From Flaccisagitta enflata (Eukaryota; Chaetognatha; Sagittoidea; Aphragmophora), in assembly GCA_965153355.1 (NCBI GenBank), contig OZ231126.1, positions 30,318,001 through 30,382,000 of the forward strand: 64,000 nt of DNA, read 5' to 3'. The position numbers and the translations under genes are program-made. Position 1 is the stretch's first letter, and each line of letters opens with the position of its first letter. Positions 22,245 through 33,607 of this stretch are shown piece by piece. The notes under the pieces were generated by a model. The model was given only the letters and a program-made list of their open reading frames with translations. It ran no database searches and was not told the origin of the DNA.

Positions 22245-23215
22245 AGAGTGACAACACTGATTGTGAAAATTGAGAGAGAGAGAACTGTGATTTTGTAGCA
22301 GAAATGAGGTATGAATTGAGGAAATGACGGCAGATGGAGAAAACCTGATAAGGAAGGACGCACGCAAGAGAATAAACAACACTTCTGATTGTGAATTGAG
22401 AACGACAAAACGAGATATTGTCGCAGAAATGAGTTTGAATTGAGGAAATGACAGCAGTTGGTGAAAAAAGAAACACAAAGCAATTAGGATGAACTCACAC
22501 GATAGAGTAGATGTCAACTGATTGTGAATTGACAGAAAAAACGGAGATATTGTAGCAGAATTGAGGTATGAATTGAGGAAATTACAGCAGATGGAGAAGA
22601 ACACGAAGTGATAAGGATGAACGCACGCAAGAGAATGAACAATACTTCTGATTGTGAATTGAGAGAGAAAAATGAGATATTGTAGCAGAAATGAGGTATG
22701 AATTGAGGAAATGACAGCAGATGGAGAAAACCTGATAAGGAAGGACGCACGCAAGAGAATAAACGACACTTCTGATTATGAATTGAGAGAGACAAAACAA
22801 GATATTGTCGCAGAAATGAGTATGAATTGAGGAAATGACAGCAGTTGGTGAGAAAAAAAACATAAAGCGATTAGGATGAACGCACACGATGGAATAGATG
22901 TCAACTGATTGTGAATTGACAGAAAAAACTGAGATATTGTAGCAGAAATAAGGTATGAATAGAGGAAATGACAACAGATGGAGAAAAACACAAAGTGATG
23001 AACGCACGCAAGGGAATGAACAACACTTCTGATTGTGAATTGAGAGAGAAAACTGAGATATTGTCGCAGAAATGAGGTATGAATTGAGGGAATGACGGCG
23101 GACGGAGAAACACAAAGAGCGATACGGACAAATGCGCGCAAGAGAGAGAATGACAACTGCGATTGTGAATTGAAAGGAAAAACTGAGACGTTGTCGCAGA
23201 AACACTATCGCGCGC
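22245..23215. repeat. 128-bp tandem repeat, eight units
   Basis: TGATTGTGAATTGAG recurs near 22258, 22386, 22520, 22648, 22774, 22907, 23032 and 23158 (spacing 125-134). Units contain GAGATATTGTAGCAGAAATG, GAATTGAGGAAATGACAGCA and GAACGCACGCAAGAG. The minus strand stays open in several frames for up to 373 codons because the units lack stops there. No domain is recognised, so these are not called genes. Confidence 0.9.
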
Positions 23216-23239
23216 GACCAGGCGTTAACGCAAGGTGGT

Positions 23240-23330
23240 GGAGGAGAATGAGAAGGAAGAAGAGGAGGAGGAAGAGGAAGATGAAGAGGAGGAAGAAGAA
23301 GAAGATGATGACGAAGGGGCGGAAGAGACA
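23240..23330. repeat. GAAGAGGAG-rich low-complexity tract
   Basis: Imperfect (GGAAGA)n. Confidence 0.8.
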
Positions 23331-23400
23331 AATACAGGGCCAAGGGTAAGCTATGATGGAGGAAGAAGGTGGGCAGGTGAAGGGTAGGTAAGAGTAACAG

Positions 23401-24007
23401 GTCGCCCAAGGGCAATATGTGGTCAGCGATACCCGTTGCCCTGCTCTGCATGATTGTGTGTTGGAGTGAGAGGAAGCAGGGCAGCGGCCCCAAAGGGGAC
23501 AAAGTCCAGTAGAACGCAGGGGGACATTTGTTCGTCCATCCGTCTGTCCAACCCCCTCAGGCCCTCTCAGGCCTGAAATCTGCCCTCTCAGGCCTGAAAT
23601 CTGCTCTCTCAGACCTGAAATCCACCCTCTCAGGCCTGAAATCTGCCCTAACAGGCCTTGAATCTGTGAGGGCTGATTTCAGGCCTCAGAGAACAGATTT
23701 CAGGCCTGAGAGGGCAGATTTCAGGCCTGAGGGGCAGAAACAAGGCCTGAGAGGGCAAATTTCAGGCCTGAAAGGATAAATTTCAGGACTGAGAGGGCAG
23801 ATTTCAGGCCTGAGAGGGCAAATTCCAGGCCTGAGAGGGCAAATTTCAGGCCTGAGAGGGTTAATTTCAGGCCTGAGAGGGCAGATTTCAGGCCTGAGAG
23901 GGCCTGGGGGGGACAAAAGGACGAACAAATGGACAAACAGACAGATGAACGAAAGTCTCCCTGAGTTCTACAGGACTTCGTCCCCTTCGGGGCCGTTGCC
24001 CAAAAGA
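23401..24007. mobile_element. C-family element 3
   Basis: Left GGTCAGCGATACCCGTTGCC, GGGCAGCGGCCCCAAAGGGG, AAGTCCAGTAGAACGCAGGG. Right CCTGAGTTCTACAGGACTTC, GTCCCCTTCGGGGCCGTTGCC. The middle at 23555-23905 is a 21-22 bp minisatellite (GGGCAGATTTCAGGCCTGAG and its complement). The array inverts at about 23665: units left of it are in the opposite orientation. Confidence 0.8.
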
Positions 24008-24537
24008 GGTTGGGCAATGTGGGAGCTATCAAGTATCATGGCCCCATGAATACATGGCTGAGCCTGGCCAGGCACAGTGGGTAGGGGCAACGATGTAGAA
24101 GTCAGTTCGCCCGCTGTGCAGGTAACAGTGACGAACAGTGAAAGGCAATCGACGGACCCACCAACTGACTGAAGAGGTAGGGATTAAAGGCATGAGCGAG
24201 ATATTGAGTAAGTAATGGAGTATAAATGAACATTGAATAAACAGTGGTAGAAGTAGAAATACAAAGGCAGGAAATGAAAGGGGAAAAAGATGCCCTTGAC
24301 GTGAAGTTTTTAAGAAAAATATGGTTACAAAGGAGGAACAACAAAAGAAGCAATAGAAGCAAGAGCAAGAGAACAAAAACTGCCGTTGAAAAAAAAAACA
24401 ACAAAAAGACAGATTATCAAGCTGACCTTTAAAGAGACTTGTACAAGTATTCTACATAAACTCGTAGAGTCACGTTCACATTACCTAAAAGCGACAAGTT
24501 TACATGGCTACGGAACGCCAGGACAGAACAAAAGAAA
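24008..24537. other. No recognised feature
   Basis: Unique-looking sequence. GGCACAGTGGGTAGGGGCAACG (24073) resembles C-family flanks. No gene supported. Confidence 0.5.
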
Positions 24538-24933
24538 CAAGGTCAACAAACCTTTATCGCGTAGTATCTAAGGTAATAAAGGAAATTAAGGTAATAAAGG
24601 AAATCAAGGTGATAAAGGTAATAATTAAGGTAATAGAGATAATCAAGGCACTAGTTACCAAAAAAACCTATCGTTATATCTATCTTAAGATATCTATCTT
24701 TTTATACCTTATTACTTTTATTACTTTTTATTAACTATAAATATCTATCATTACCTACAAATACATAATTACCTGTAATGACCTTTAGTTGCCTTAAATT
24801 ACCTTTTCATTAACTAAATGCCTAAAAAATGACGATAGAGCCTATATTTTGATTTGGTCACCGACCGACCGCCAGACCGACCGACCGACAGACCGACGTA
24901 GCAAGTTCTAGAGTCGCGTTCACGCGACGAAAA
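24538..24933 (+). mobile_element. H-family element with AAGGTAATA-type interior
   Basis: CAAGGTCAACAAACC start, TATCGCGTAG as a decayed 5' block, then (AAGGTAATAAAGGAAATC)n at 24570-24650 and TTACCT-rich sequence. GACC/GACAGACC repeats at 24861-24895 precede hairpin GTCGCGTTCACGCGAC at 24913-24928. The opposite half-repeats (AAGGTAAT versus ATTACCTT) could pair. Confidence 0.7.
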
Positions 24934-25156
24934 GAAAGACGTCACGAGGCTGTCAACTAAAGAGTAAAAGTGAGCACTAATAGTGAGATTTGAATAAAGC
25001 AGTGAGACAGCGCCTACTGGACTGCTAAAGGTTTGCGACGAAACACCATCACCACCGTGAGAGCGCTCAATTCTCTGCTGGTGACGGAGGTGACAACTAG
25101 AAAGCAAAGGAGAACAAAGTCAGGTTTGAATAACATTGCCACAGGTTGCAGCTCTC

Positions 25157-25223
25157 TCGCTCTCTTTTTATCTCTCTCTCTCTCTCTCACTCTCACTCTC
25201 TCTCTCTCTCTCTCTCTCTCTCC
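25157..25223. repeat. (CT)n microsatellite
   Basis: About 65 bp, with ACTCTCACTC interruptions. Confidence 0.93.
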
Positions 25224-25436
25224 CGTTGCGTCGTTAAGATGTCAGCAGTCGTTATATCGAGTATTTGATGCGAGAAAAAAATGAAAACAAAAGGGTGAGT
25301 CTAAGGGAAGGTGGCGGGAGAGAATGAAAATTTGACGCTACCGAGAATTCTCTTTCTTTTTCAAAATCAGCGAAAAAGTGACGGTGAAGTGAAGTGCTCG
25401 CAACAAAAAATGTTTTCACACATCCAATGCACAAAC

Positions 25437-25704
<268 letters not shown>

Positions 25705-25851
25705 GCGTAACGCTGTCGAGTAGCCTGAGGCTGTCACGTATGGAATGTCACTCAAATTCAAATTAATGAGAGAAAAAAGAATAATGAGAATTGAAAACAG
25801 ATGATTTCTCCCAGCTCAAAAGCCCTCCCATTCTAAACCTAAAAACATTCA

Positions 25852-25855
<4 letters not shown>

Positions 25856-25910
<55 letters not shown>
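25856..25910. repeat. (CT)n microsatellite
   Basis: About 55 bp of CT. Confidence 0.97.
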
Positions 25911-25912
<2 letters not shown>

Positions 25913-26248
25913 GTCCCAGAGTCATACGCACACACTCACTCATTCGTTTTTCTTCATTTGTCTCTTTGATATGTATTTTTCTTTCATTCTCTTTCCTGTT
26001 TTCTTTTCCGTCTGTCCTTATGTCTTTCGTTCATTTTCTTTTTCTTTCTATCTTCCTTCTTTGCACCCTCGCTTATTTCATCAAAATATATCTTATGACA
26101 ATTTATCATATTAGCTCTCAAAATAATAAAACAAAATCTTAGACCATTTTGAAGATCTCCAATCTGGTATTTCTAACTTTATTCGTTTAGAAATGGCATA
26201 AAAAAGAGTGAAAACATTGCTATTTTCAGTTTTGCAATCCTATTGAAA
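25911..26248. other. No recognised feature
   Basis: CT- and TTTC-rich to 26060, then AT-rich; no gene supported. Confidence 0.5.
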
Positions 26249-26404
26249 CAAGGCCAAGAGATGTCCAATAGATGCGCCCTCTTTAGATGTAAGATATTTT
26301 CATACAAATTATTAAGATATAAAGATATGAAGATGTATAATAGTATGAAAATATAAAGATTCAGAGATAAAGAGAAAAACATAAACTGATTCCTCTCTTC
26401 TCTC

Positions 26405-26580
26405 GCCCCCACGCCTCCCCCCCTCACGCCTCCCCCCCTCACGCCTCCCCACCCCCCCACACCTCCCCACCCCTACCCCCCCCTCACGCCTCCCCACCCC
26501 TACCCCCCACGCCTCCCCCCACGCCTCCCAACCCCTCCCCTCCACGCCTCCCCACCCCTTCCCCCGCCTCCCCCCGCCTC
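26405..26580. repeat. C-rich minisatellite (CCCCTCACGCCTCC)n
   Basis: Irregular units CTCACGCCTCCCCCC/ACGCCTCCCCACCC. The left edge of the segmental duplication falls in this tract. Confidence 0.9.
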
Positions 26581-26584
26581 ATCC

Positions 26585-27110
26585 TCATAAAGAGACATGA
26601 AGGGACTTGGAGAGACATGGAGAGATATGGAGAAACATGTAGAGATATGGAGAGACATGTAGAGACATGAGGAAACATAAGGAGACATAAGAGACATATA
26701 GAGACATGAAGAGATATATGAGACATACGAGACAAAAGAGACATAGAGACCTAAGAGATACAAGAGACATAAGAGATACAAGAGACATAATAGATATAAG
26801 AGATATAAGAGATACGAGATATAAGAGATATAAGAGGCATAAGAGACAAAGGAGACATATGAGACTATAGGAGACATAAGAGACATACAGGAGACATATA
26901 GGAGACAAAAGAGACAACGAGACATAAGAGACATAAGAGACATGAGAGACCTAAGATACATAAGAGAAATAAGAGACATAACAGATATAAGAGACATATA
27001 GGAGACATAGAGACATATAGGAGACAAAAGAGACAAAGAGACAAAAGAGATGAAAGAGATGAAAGAGACATAAGAAATATAAGAGACATGAAGAGAAATA
27101 AAGAGAAAAC
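26585..27110. repeat. 10-bp minisatellite (AGAGACATAA)n
   Basis: About 520 bp of AGAGACATAA/AGAGATATAA/GGAGACATAT variants. The minus strand stays open in several frames (MSLLSL-type repeats) only because the unit lacks stops. Confidence 0.92.
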
Positions 27111-27500
27111 CTTAAAAATCGCATTTAAAAATTTTCGCATTTTGGACAGACAGACAGACCTACCTACCTACCAAGGGACACACCCTCTTATAGAGATGCG
27201 AGGACGCATCTAAAAAGAGTATTTTTGCAAAAAAGAGGTTCACTTTGGCAAGCTCTATCTCCTAAACAGTTTGAGATACAGACCTGGGGTCGGTCTGGAA
27301 TAAAAGAAAATTCAAAATTCTTTAAAATCAATTGAACAAATAAATTTTGAATTAATTTTTTGTGTCTCTTCTACTCAGGTTGTTTCCCTCTTCTCAGAGG
27401 AATATCACTCTCACAACGTGGCCATCAACATACAAGTCCTTTGAAGGGCCTATCCATTGAATTGCGAACTCTAGGCTGGAAATTAGGCTAGTTAAGGCCC

Positions 27501-28123
27501 ATTCCACTGAAGCACGACCTCGTGCTTCAGTGGAATTGGAATTCGTGCTTCAGTGGATTGACTTATGACATCTTTTTGCACTGCAATTGACCTTTTTTCA
27601 TGCTGCAATGAAATAAAAAGTTAAGTTTTTTTATTTGATAGGTTTGATTTCTTTTAATTCAGAATTGTTTTTTTCTTTTCTTTTTCTAAAGTATCTTCTA
27701 TGAATATCTTTATATTTTTTTATTTCAATTTTTTTCTTCTCTTTATCTCTAACAAAGAATCTTTCCTAAACATATTCTTCTTTTTCTTTTCTTTTTTTTT
27801 TGAAGGAAAAAAATTTTTCTTACATGTTATTGCTTTTTTTTTTAAATGATAAAAACTAAAATGTAAAAAAATGTTTTTTTTTATATCAAAATTCTCAAGG
27901 AGAAAAAGGGAGAGATGAAAAGAAATAGAGGAGACAGAGAGAGAGATGGAAAGAAAAGAGGGGATTCCTTGATTCCTTCAAATAAAAGCCTTAAAAAAAA
28001 TCACTTTCTTTATTTTTTCTATTGTGACAAAATAAGTTACTCCCAATTCCACTGAAGCTCGAATTGCAAATGGCACTAGTTATTCTTCATTCCACTGAAG
28101 CACTAGGCTGTGCTTCAGTGGAA
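27501..28123. mobile_element. Block bounded by TTCCACTGAAGCAC hairpins
   Basis: Left end ATTCCACTGAAGCACGACC with its inverted partner CGTGCTTCAGTGGAAT (27501-27536), then GTGCTTCAGTGG again. Right end 28090-28123 is a second hairpin of the same words. Each end is thus a hairpin and the ends are also inverted to each other. The interior is T-rich without genes. Same in copy B at 49801-50419. Confidence 0.65.
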
Positions 28124-28458
28124 ATAATTCTAACTTTAGCACGAATTTCGTGATTCAGAGGATGCCCCCTACTCAACACTATCTAAAATAAGGACAAGAG
28201 CCTTTGGAGCTCTTACTGGTGTTCAATCCGGACCCATCACCACTATCCTTTAAATTTCTGAAAGAAACATTCCCTCTTATATCTTACAAACAAAATTGTA
28301 GATTCTTTTCAAAAGAATACAGATGAGCACTTTTAATCCTGTCTTTACACGACACATGCCATCATTAGGATGATTATTATGTCATATTTTCTTTCCACAG
28401 AAATATGAAATATTTCCAACAGATCACAAATAAAATTATTGGAAAACTTTATGAGAAA
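28124..28458. other. No recognised feature (duplicated segment)
   Basis: Unique-looking sequence shared with 50420-50755; no gene supported. Confidence 0.5.
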
Positions 28459-28662
28459 AGAATGAATGAATGAATAAATGAATGATTGAATGAATGAATG
28501 AATGAATGAATGAATATGAATGAATGAATGAATGAATGAATATGAATGAATGAATGAATGAATGAATGAATGAATGAATGAATATGAATGAATGAATGAA
28601 TGAATGAATGAATGAATGAATGAATGAATGAATGAATGAATGAATGAATGAATGAATGAAAG
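28459..28662. repeat. (AATG)n microsatellite
   Basis: About 200 bp of GAAT/AATG with ATATG interruptions. Its partner at 50755-50975 has a different interruption pattern. Confidence 0.96.
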
Positions 28663-29507
28663 TATGAACAAAGGAACATATGAATTCATCAGTCTTCAAC
28701 CTAATCTACTTTTCTAATAAAAACAATCCACGAAACTATTTCTTAACGATTTCACGTATCAAGAAGAAATGAAAATGAAACAGATCATCGAAATTATAAT
28801 TTGCATAATAAGATCGGAACACCAAAGAAGTTTTTGCGCCATAACTCTATAATTCAATTGTCTCTCATCAGGAACACATTCTTCAAAAAAGAGGGTTGTA
28901 ACTCTGAGAACTGAGAATACGGACACACGCCTCTCAGCCCGCCTCCGAGAGAATAAGAGACAAAGAAGAGAAAAAGGGGAGAAAAAGCGTGCTCAGCCGT
29001 AGCCCCGGGCCACGAAGAATATCAAGAGGAATGTGAATTTTTCAAAGTAATTATCATTTCTTTCTTAAGATGATTTTATTTTCTTTCTCTTGTCACCCGT
29101 CTAACAACTCTCTCTAACAACTTTTGTTTCATTCTCTTGGATATCTTTTTAGTCGAAGAAGAAGTAATTTTGGACTGAGATATAGTCTCATTGACAAAAA
29201 GGAAAAAAGAAAAAAAAAAGAATCTTTTTTTCCCACAATCATTCATTTGAACAAAACCCCTGAGCAGAATCAAAGGTGGAAAGCGGGTTTTGGAGGCCTG
29301 TAAAAGAAGTTTTGAATTCTCTGTTGGGAAATAATTTTTTGGAATTTAATGATCCATGGCCGAAATGATGAGTTTGTAATTACAGCAACAAATCATGAAT
29401 TAAGGGAAGATAAATGCAAGATAAAGAAAAGAAAAACAGAATAGGAGAAAATGAAGAAAAAGATAGACATGACTTGCCATTGAGAGAAAGGCATAACGAT
29501 AATAAAC
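28663..29507. other. No recognised feature (duplicated segment)
   Basis: Shared with 50976-51809. No gene, RNA or element recognised. Confidence 0.5.
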
Positions 29508-29605
29508 ACAGAGTGAGTGAGTGAGTGAGTGAGTGAGTGAGTGAGTGAATGAGTGGGTGGATGAGTGAGTGAGTGGGAGGAGGGGGGTGGGGCAGGGGAG
29601 GGAGA

Positions 29606-29662
<57 letters not shown>
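29508..29662. repeat. Compound (GAGT)n, G-rich and (GA)n tract
   Basis: GAGT to 29575, GGGAGGAGGGGGG, then GA to 29662. Copy B (51811-52039) lacks the G-rich spacer and is longer. Confidence 0.95.
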
Positions 29663-29664
<2 letters not shown>

Positions 29665-29793
29665 TTGGTTGGAATCAGAACGTCTTTGACTTGGTTCAAT
29701 CTTAACACGATGTCTTGAGAACATGAGAAATCTAGAAAGGAGATGCTAAAAGAATCGGATAATAAGAAGAAAGGCTACTATAAAATGACAGAA

Positions 29794-29795
<2 letters not shown>

Positions 29796-29840
<45 letters not shown>

Positions 29841-29845
29841 AGAGT
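29796..29845. repeat. (GA)n microsatellite
   Basis: About 45 bp; the copy-B partner at 52174-52200 is shorter. Confidence 0.9.
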
Positions 29846-29931
29846 AAGAGTAAGAGAACTTTGCATGTGCACACACACAAACACGCATGCAGACGTACAG
29901 ACATAACACATTCATAATTGCTCGATGATCA

Positions 29932-30122
29932 ATTTTTAGTCGCGTGCTACGCGACTCTACACCTCGGTTTGTCCGTCGGTCGGTTGGTTAGTTGGTCACA
30001 CTTTACTTTTTTTTATGTTTTTTATTCTTTGACTGTACTGCTCCTGCCCAAATGCTCTGGTGACCTCAAATATTCCCTGCCCACCCGCACGCGACTGGGG
30101 TAGCCGTGTATCCGGCCTTGTT
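29932..30122 (-). mobile_element. H-family element, reference full-length copy
   Basis: Hairpin GTCGCGTGCTACGCGAC at 29939-29955, CTACACCTCGGTTTGTCC, GGTTGGTT repeats, CACACTTTACTTTTTTTTATG, CACTGCTCCTGCCC-like middle, 5' block GCACGCGACT at 30087-30096, end TATCCGGCCTTG. It supplies the uninterrupted form of the region disrupted at 10779. Confidence 0.93.
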
Positions 30123-30416
30123 ATCTGTTTTTATGCTTTTTCATGTTTGTGTTTTTGTACTTTGACCTTTGTTTGTATCTTGTCCCCTTTGTCCTACACT
30201 TCATGTGTGAACAAATGGCATGAATATATCAGTAATATCACACCCATCAGTCATCATATACGCGTAGTCATAGACTGAAACAGGAAGGACGGGAGACACA
30301 GCTGAGATGGTAAAAGAGAGAACATGAGGCAGATACATTGGGCAGATACATGTGCCTACTCACGTGCGAATACGCGGGGGCAGCGACGCAAAAGCTGCCC
30401 AAAAATGATTGAAGTC

Positions 30417-30512
30417 GGGCAAAATTTAAAGGCAAAATCTAAAGGCAAAATCTACAGACAAAATTTACAGGCAAAATGTACAGGAAAAATGTACAGGAAA
30501 AATCTACTTACC
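30417..30512. repeat. 13-14 bp minisatellite (GGCAAAATCTACA)n
   Basis: Seven to eight units. Copy B at 52776-52870 differs by one base. Confidence 0.85.
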
Positions 30513-30685
30513 AACGAACCGGCAAGCATACACCCTCGCTCACACGCGTCTTAAAAACGGCAGAATCATCAATAACATATATTTCAAATTGGTTAAAGGT
30601 TGTTTACATGTACCTTACGGCCGTTTAGATTTGCGTTGAAACACGTTTTATAAGTTTAAATGGTGTCGGTGAAAATTTTCGCATC

Positions 30686-31672
30686 TAACCTTGGCGTCAT
30701 AAAAAATGGCGGATTTTTAAAAACTATTTTAACCATCTTAATTTAAGAGAAACTAAAAAAAATCGGTGATGGTTGGAAAGCTCTTTGAAAGATCTTTCAT
30801 TTGAGTCGTGTCTGGACATAGTAACTCAAACCGTTTAGAAATTACAGTGATTCAAAGAAAACCTCCATTTTCTTACCCTTACGGTGTGTCATTAAAAAAA
30901 GTCTGCTAATGATTTCATTATTACCAAAATGATAGAAGATTTTGTCCGATTGCCTTCATATTTTTAGTGATGTCTAGATTGTGTGTCTACTGATACCGGT
31001 TCAATTTTTGTGAGAATTGGAAATTTTTTATTTTCTATGGTTTTTGCATGTTCTTTTACCAACCCTCATTCAAATTCTTGAAAAATGATGCAATTTCAAA
31101 AAAAAACTTGTTTATTTCTGAATTATTTGAGCTCACACCCAGTTTACTTCTTTGGGAGAGAGGGCCCTAGATATAGAACTTTGAAAGCACTCTTAAAACT
31201 CTCATAGATTTTTCACAATTTTAACCATAATATTCATGAACAAAGCGCTCAATAAAATCCAATCACTTGATTCTCGAACCACAGTTTGCAAACAGCGTTA
31301 AAATCTTTAGCATGGTGAAAATGATAGTAAAAGTTGTCCGATTTGGATGAAATTTTAGGAGCTGTTAAAGGCAGGTATGTTGTACCACCATATCAAATTT
31401 TATCTTAATCGGATAAGGTTAAGTACGGTTTTTAAGAGATTATGTTTAAGTTATGATCGCTGACACACCGTAAAGGAGTGAAAAAGAGTAGTGTTTTCAA
31501 ATTGATGTAGCTTCTAAACCATTTGAGCGACCATGTTGCGACACACGACTCAAATGAAAGATCTTTCGAAAGGCTTTCTGGACATCATCAATTTTCTTTA
31601 GTTTTTCTCAAATTAAGTTTGTTAAAATAGGTTTTAAAATCTACGCCATTTTTATGACGCCAAGGAGGTTAA
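30686..31672. mobile_element. Foldback element with about 210-bp arms
   Basis: Left arm TAACCTTGGCGTCATAAAAA to ACGGTGTGTCA (30686-30891); right arm TGACACACCGT to GACGCCAAGGAGGTTAA (31461-31672). The arms are roughly alike with many mismatches, and both contain GAAAGATCTTTC and a GAGTCGTG word. The centre is AT-rich without a transposase. Copy B: 53045-54025. Confidence 0.8.
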
Positions 31673-31802
31673 TAGAAATCACGGAAAATGTTTTTGATTC
31701 GTTGTAAAACAAATTGCTTAAAAAAGAGAAGAGAAAAAAATAGATTCATAGCGGGACAGAAAAAAAAATCTTACTTCAATCTTCGGCAATTTTTTAACAT
31801 CC

Positions 31803-31905
31803 TTTTTAGTGGCGAGTCACGACTCAATAAACGGCTTTGTTTGTTCGTCCGTCCATCCGTGGATCCAACTGTGGATACGTCCGTTTATCTGTCCCTAACG
31901 CACGG
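31803..31905 (-). mobile_element. H-family 3' fragment (GTGGCG variant)
   Basis: TTTTTAGTGGCGAGTCACGAC then TCAATAAACGGCTTTGTTTG and GTCCGTCCATCCG repeats. The stem is poorly paired. Same in copy B near 54157. Confidence 0.55.
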
Positions 31906-32165
31906 GTCCAATAGTGAAGAAAGTCAAATTTGTGTCAATAAAAGGGTTTGGAAATGGGGAAGGAAATCAAAGGCGGAGAAAAGAGAGAGAGAGAGAAAAA
32001 AAGGGGAAAACATAACTTTTGGCAGTACCAAATCATAAAGACTGATTAGAAAAACCTCAATTACACTGTTTTGTTGCTTTATCGGGAAGAAAATCGTAAA
32101 TTTTAAAATACGACTCAACGCTTCGCGGGAAACAAAATCAAAGGAGGGAGGGGGGAAAATAAAAA

Positions 32166-32345
32166 ATGACTCAATTTTATACAGCCCTGAAAAGCAAGTT
32201 AAATGATTTGAAACGTTACAACGATTTGGTTAACAACATGATCGATGCTGATTTGTCACTTTACGCTTTACGAGCATCTCATTTATGTTGTGCTTCGTTC
32301 CACTCTTATCTTTCCACTAATATCAATATGGCTTTTCTTCTCTGA
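32166..32345 (+). pseudogene. Small ORF truncated relative to copy B
   Basis: The first 41 codons are identical to the frame at 54521 (MTQFYTALKSKLND...). At about 32285 the two duplicates diverge completely, and this frame runs into the TTCCC minisatellite and stops after 59 codons. Whether the copy-B frame is a gene at all is uncertain; I record this as its disrupted counterpart. Confidence 0.25.
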
Positions 32346-33395
32346 TCTTCCCTTGTCTTTCCTATATGAATATGGTATGTTTTCATTCTTCCACTTGTCT
32401 TCCCTAAATCAATATGGCTTTTGTTTCTTTGTCTTCCACTTGTCTTCCTATATGAATATGGGTAATGTTTTTAGTTCTTCCCTTGTCTTCCCCTACATCA
32501 ATATGGCTTTTTTGTTTCTTTGTCCTTCCTTGTCTTTCCCTGTATGAATATGGGTAATATTTTTCAGTCCTTCCCTTATCTTCCCCTCGTCAATATGGTT
32601 TTTGTTTACTACTACAGTTCTTCCCTTGTCTTTCCCCTATATGAATATGGGTAATATTTTCCAGTCCTTCCCTTGTCTTCCCCTACATCAATATGACTTT
32701 TGTTTATAAGTTCTTCCCATGTATTTCCTTGTATGAATATGGGTAATGTTTTCAGTTCTTCCCATGTCTTCTACTCACAATCAATATGGCTTTGTTTCTC
32801 TGTTCTTCCCTTGTCTTCCCTATATGAATATAGGTAATGTTTTTTATTCTTCCTTGTCTTCCTCTCATCCAATATGGCTTTGTTTTAACTTTGTCACTTC
32901 CCTTGTCTTTTCTGCATGAATATGGGTAATGTTTTTAAGTTCTTCCTTAATATTTCCCTTTACATCAATATGGCTTTTGTTTATATATCCTTGCCTTTTG
33001 TCTCCCTATATGAATATGAGTAATGTTTTTAAACTCTTCACTTGTCTTTCCTGTTTCTGTATGGCTTTTGTTTCTATGTTCATCCATTGTTTTTCATTAT
33101 ATGAATATGTCTGTATTTTAAATCTCTTGTCTTTCCTTATCAATGTATTTTGTTTCTCTGTCCTTTACATATCTCTTCTATGCTAAATATGGGCCCAGTA
33201 TTTTGATTCTTGCTTGTTTTTCGCACTTTATGAGTATGGCTTTTGTTTCTCTGTTTTTTCTCTCTCTCTCCCTTAATGAATATGGGTAATGTTCTTCAGT
33301 TCTTCCCTTTACTTTCTCAACATGAATATGGCTTTTATTTCTCTATTATTTCCTAATCCTATGTTCTCACTTCTTGTTTTAGTATTACAAAATAG
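32285..33395. repeat. Minisatellite of CTTCCCTTGTCTTCC and ATATGAATATGGG
   Basis: About 1.1 kb of degenerate units, roughly 45-50 bp (half unit) or 95-100 bp. Half units alternate between TATATGAATATGGGTAATG and CATCAATATGGCTTTTGTTT. Present only in copy A; copy B has unrelated sequence at the same place. Confidence 0.9.
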
Positions 33396-33443
33396 AATTT
33401 AAATATTTCCACTAAACATGTTGTCAATTGCACCTATTATTCA

Positions 33444-33548
<105 letters not shown>

Positions 33549-33607
33549 AGATTGGAAATGACGTTTCCGGCATTTTTCCTTAAAAACGACAAACGGATCA
33601 TTCATTC

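Larger units (their letters stand above)
26249..27215 (+). mobile_element. H-family element, GATGCG type, with internal minisatellites
   Basis: CAAGGCCAAGAGATGTCC start; 5' block AGATGCGCCC at 26270-26279; CCTACCTACCTACCAAGGG and CCTCTTATAGAG before hairpin GATGCGAGGACGCATC at 27195-27210; TAAAAAG. The 5' block and both hairpin arms carry GATGCG where most copies carry GTCGCG. About 900 bp of interior consists of C-rich and AGAGACATA repeats. Confidence 0.85.

Noticed and set aside
26500-27140. Minus-strand 178-codon frame rich in MSLLSL
   Set aside because: By-product of the 10-bp AGAGACATAA minisatellite; repeated in copy B at 48696-49460.
31688-32038. 116-codon frame present in both duplicates
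   Set aside because: It crosses an H 3' fragment and a GA-rich stretch; composition is repeat-like at the C-terminus.
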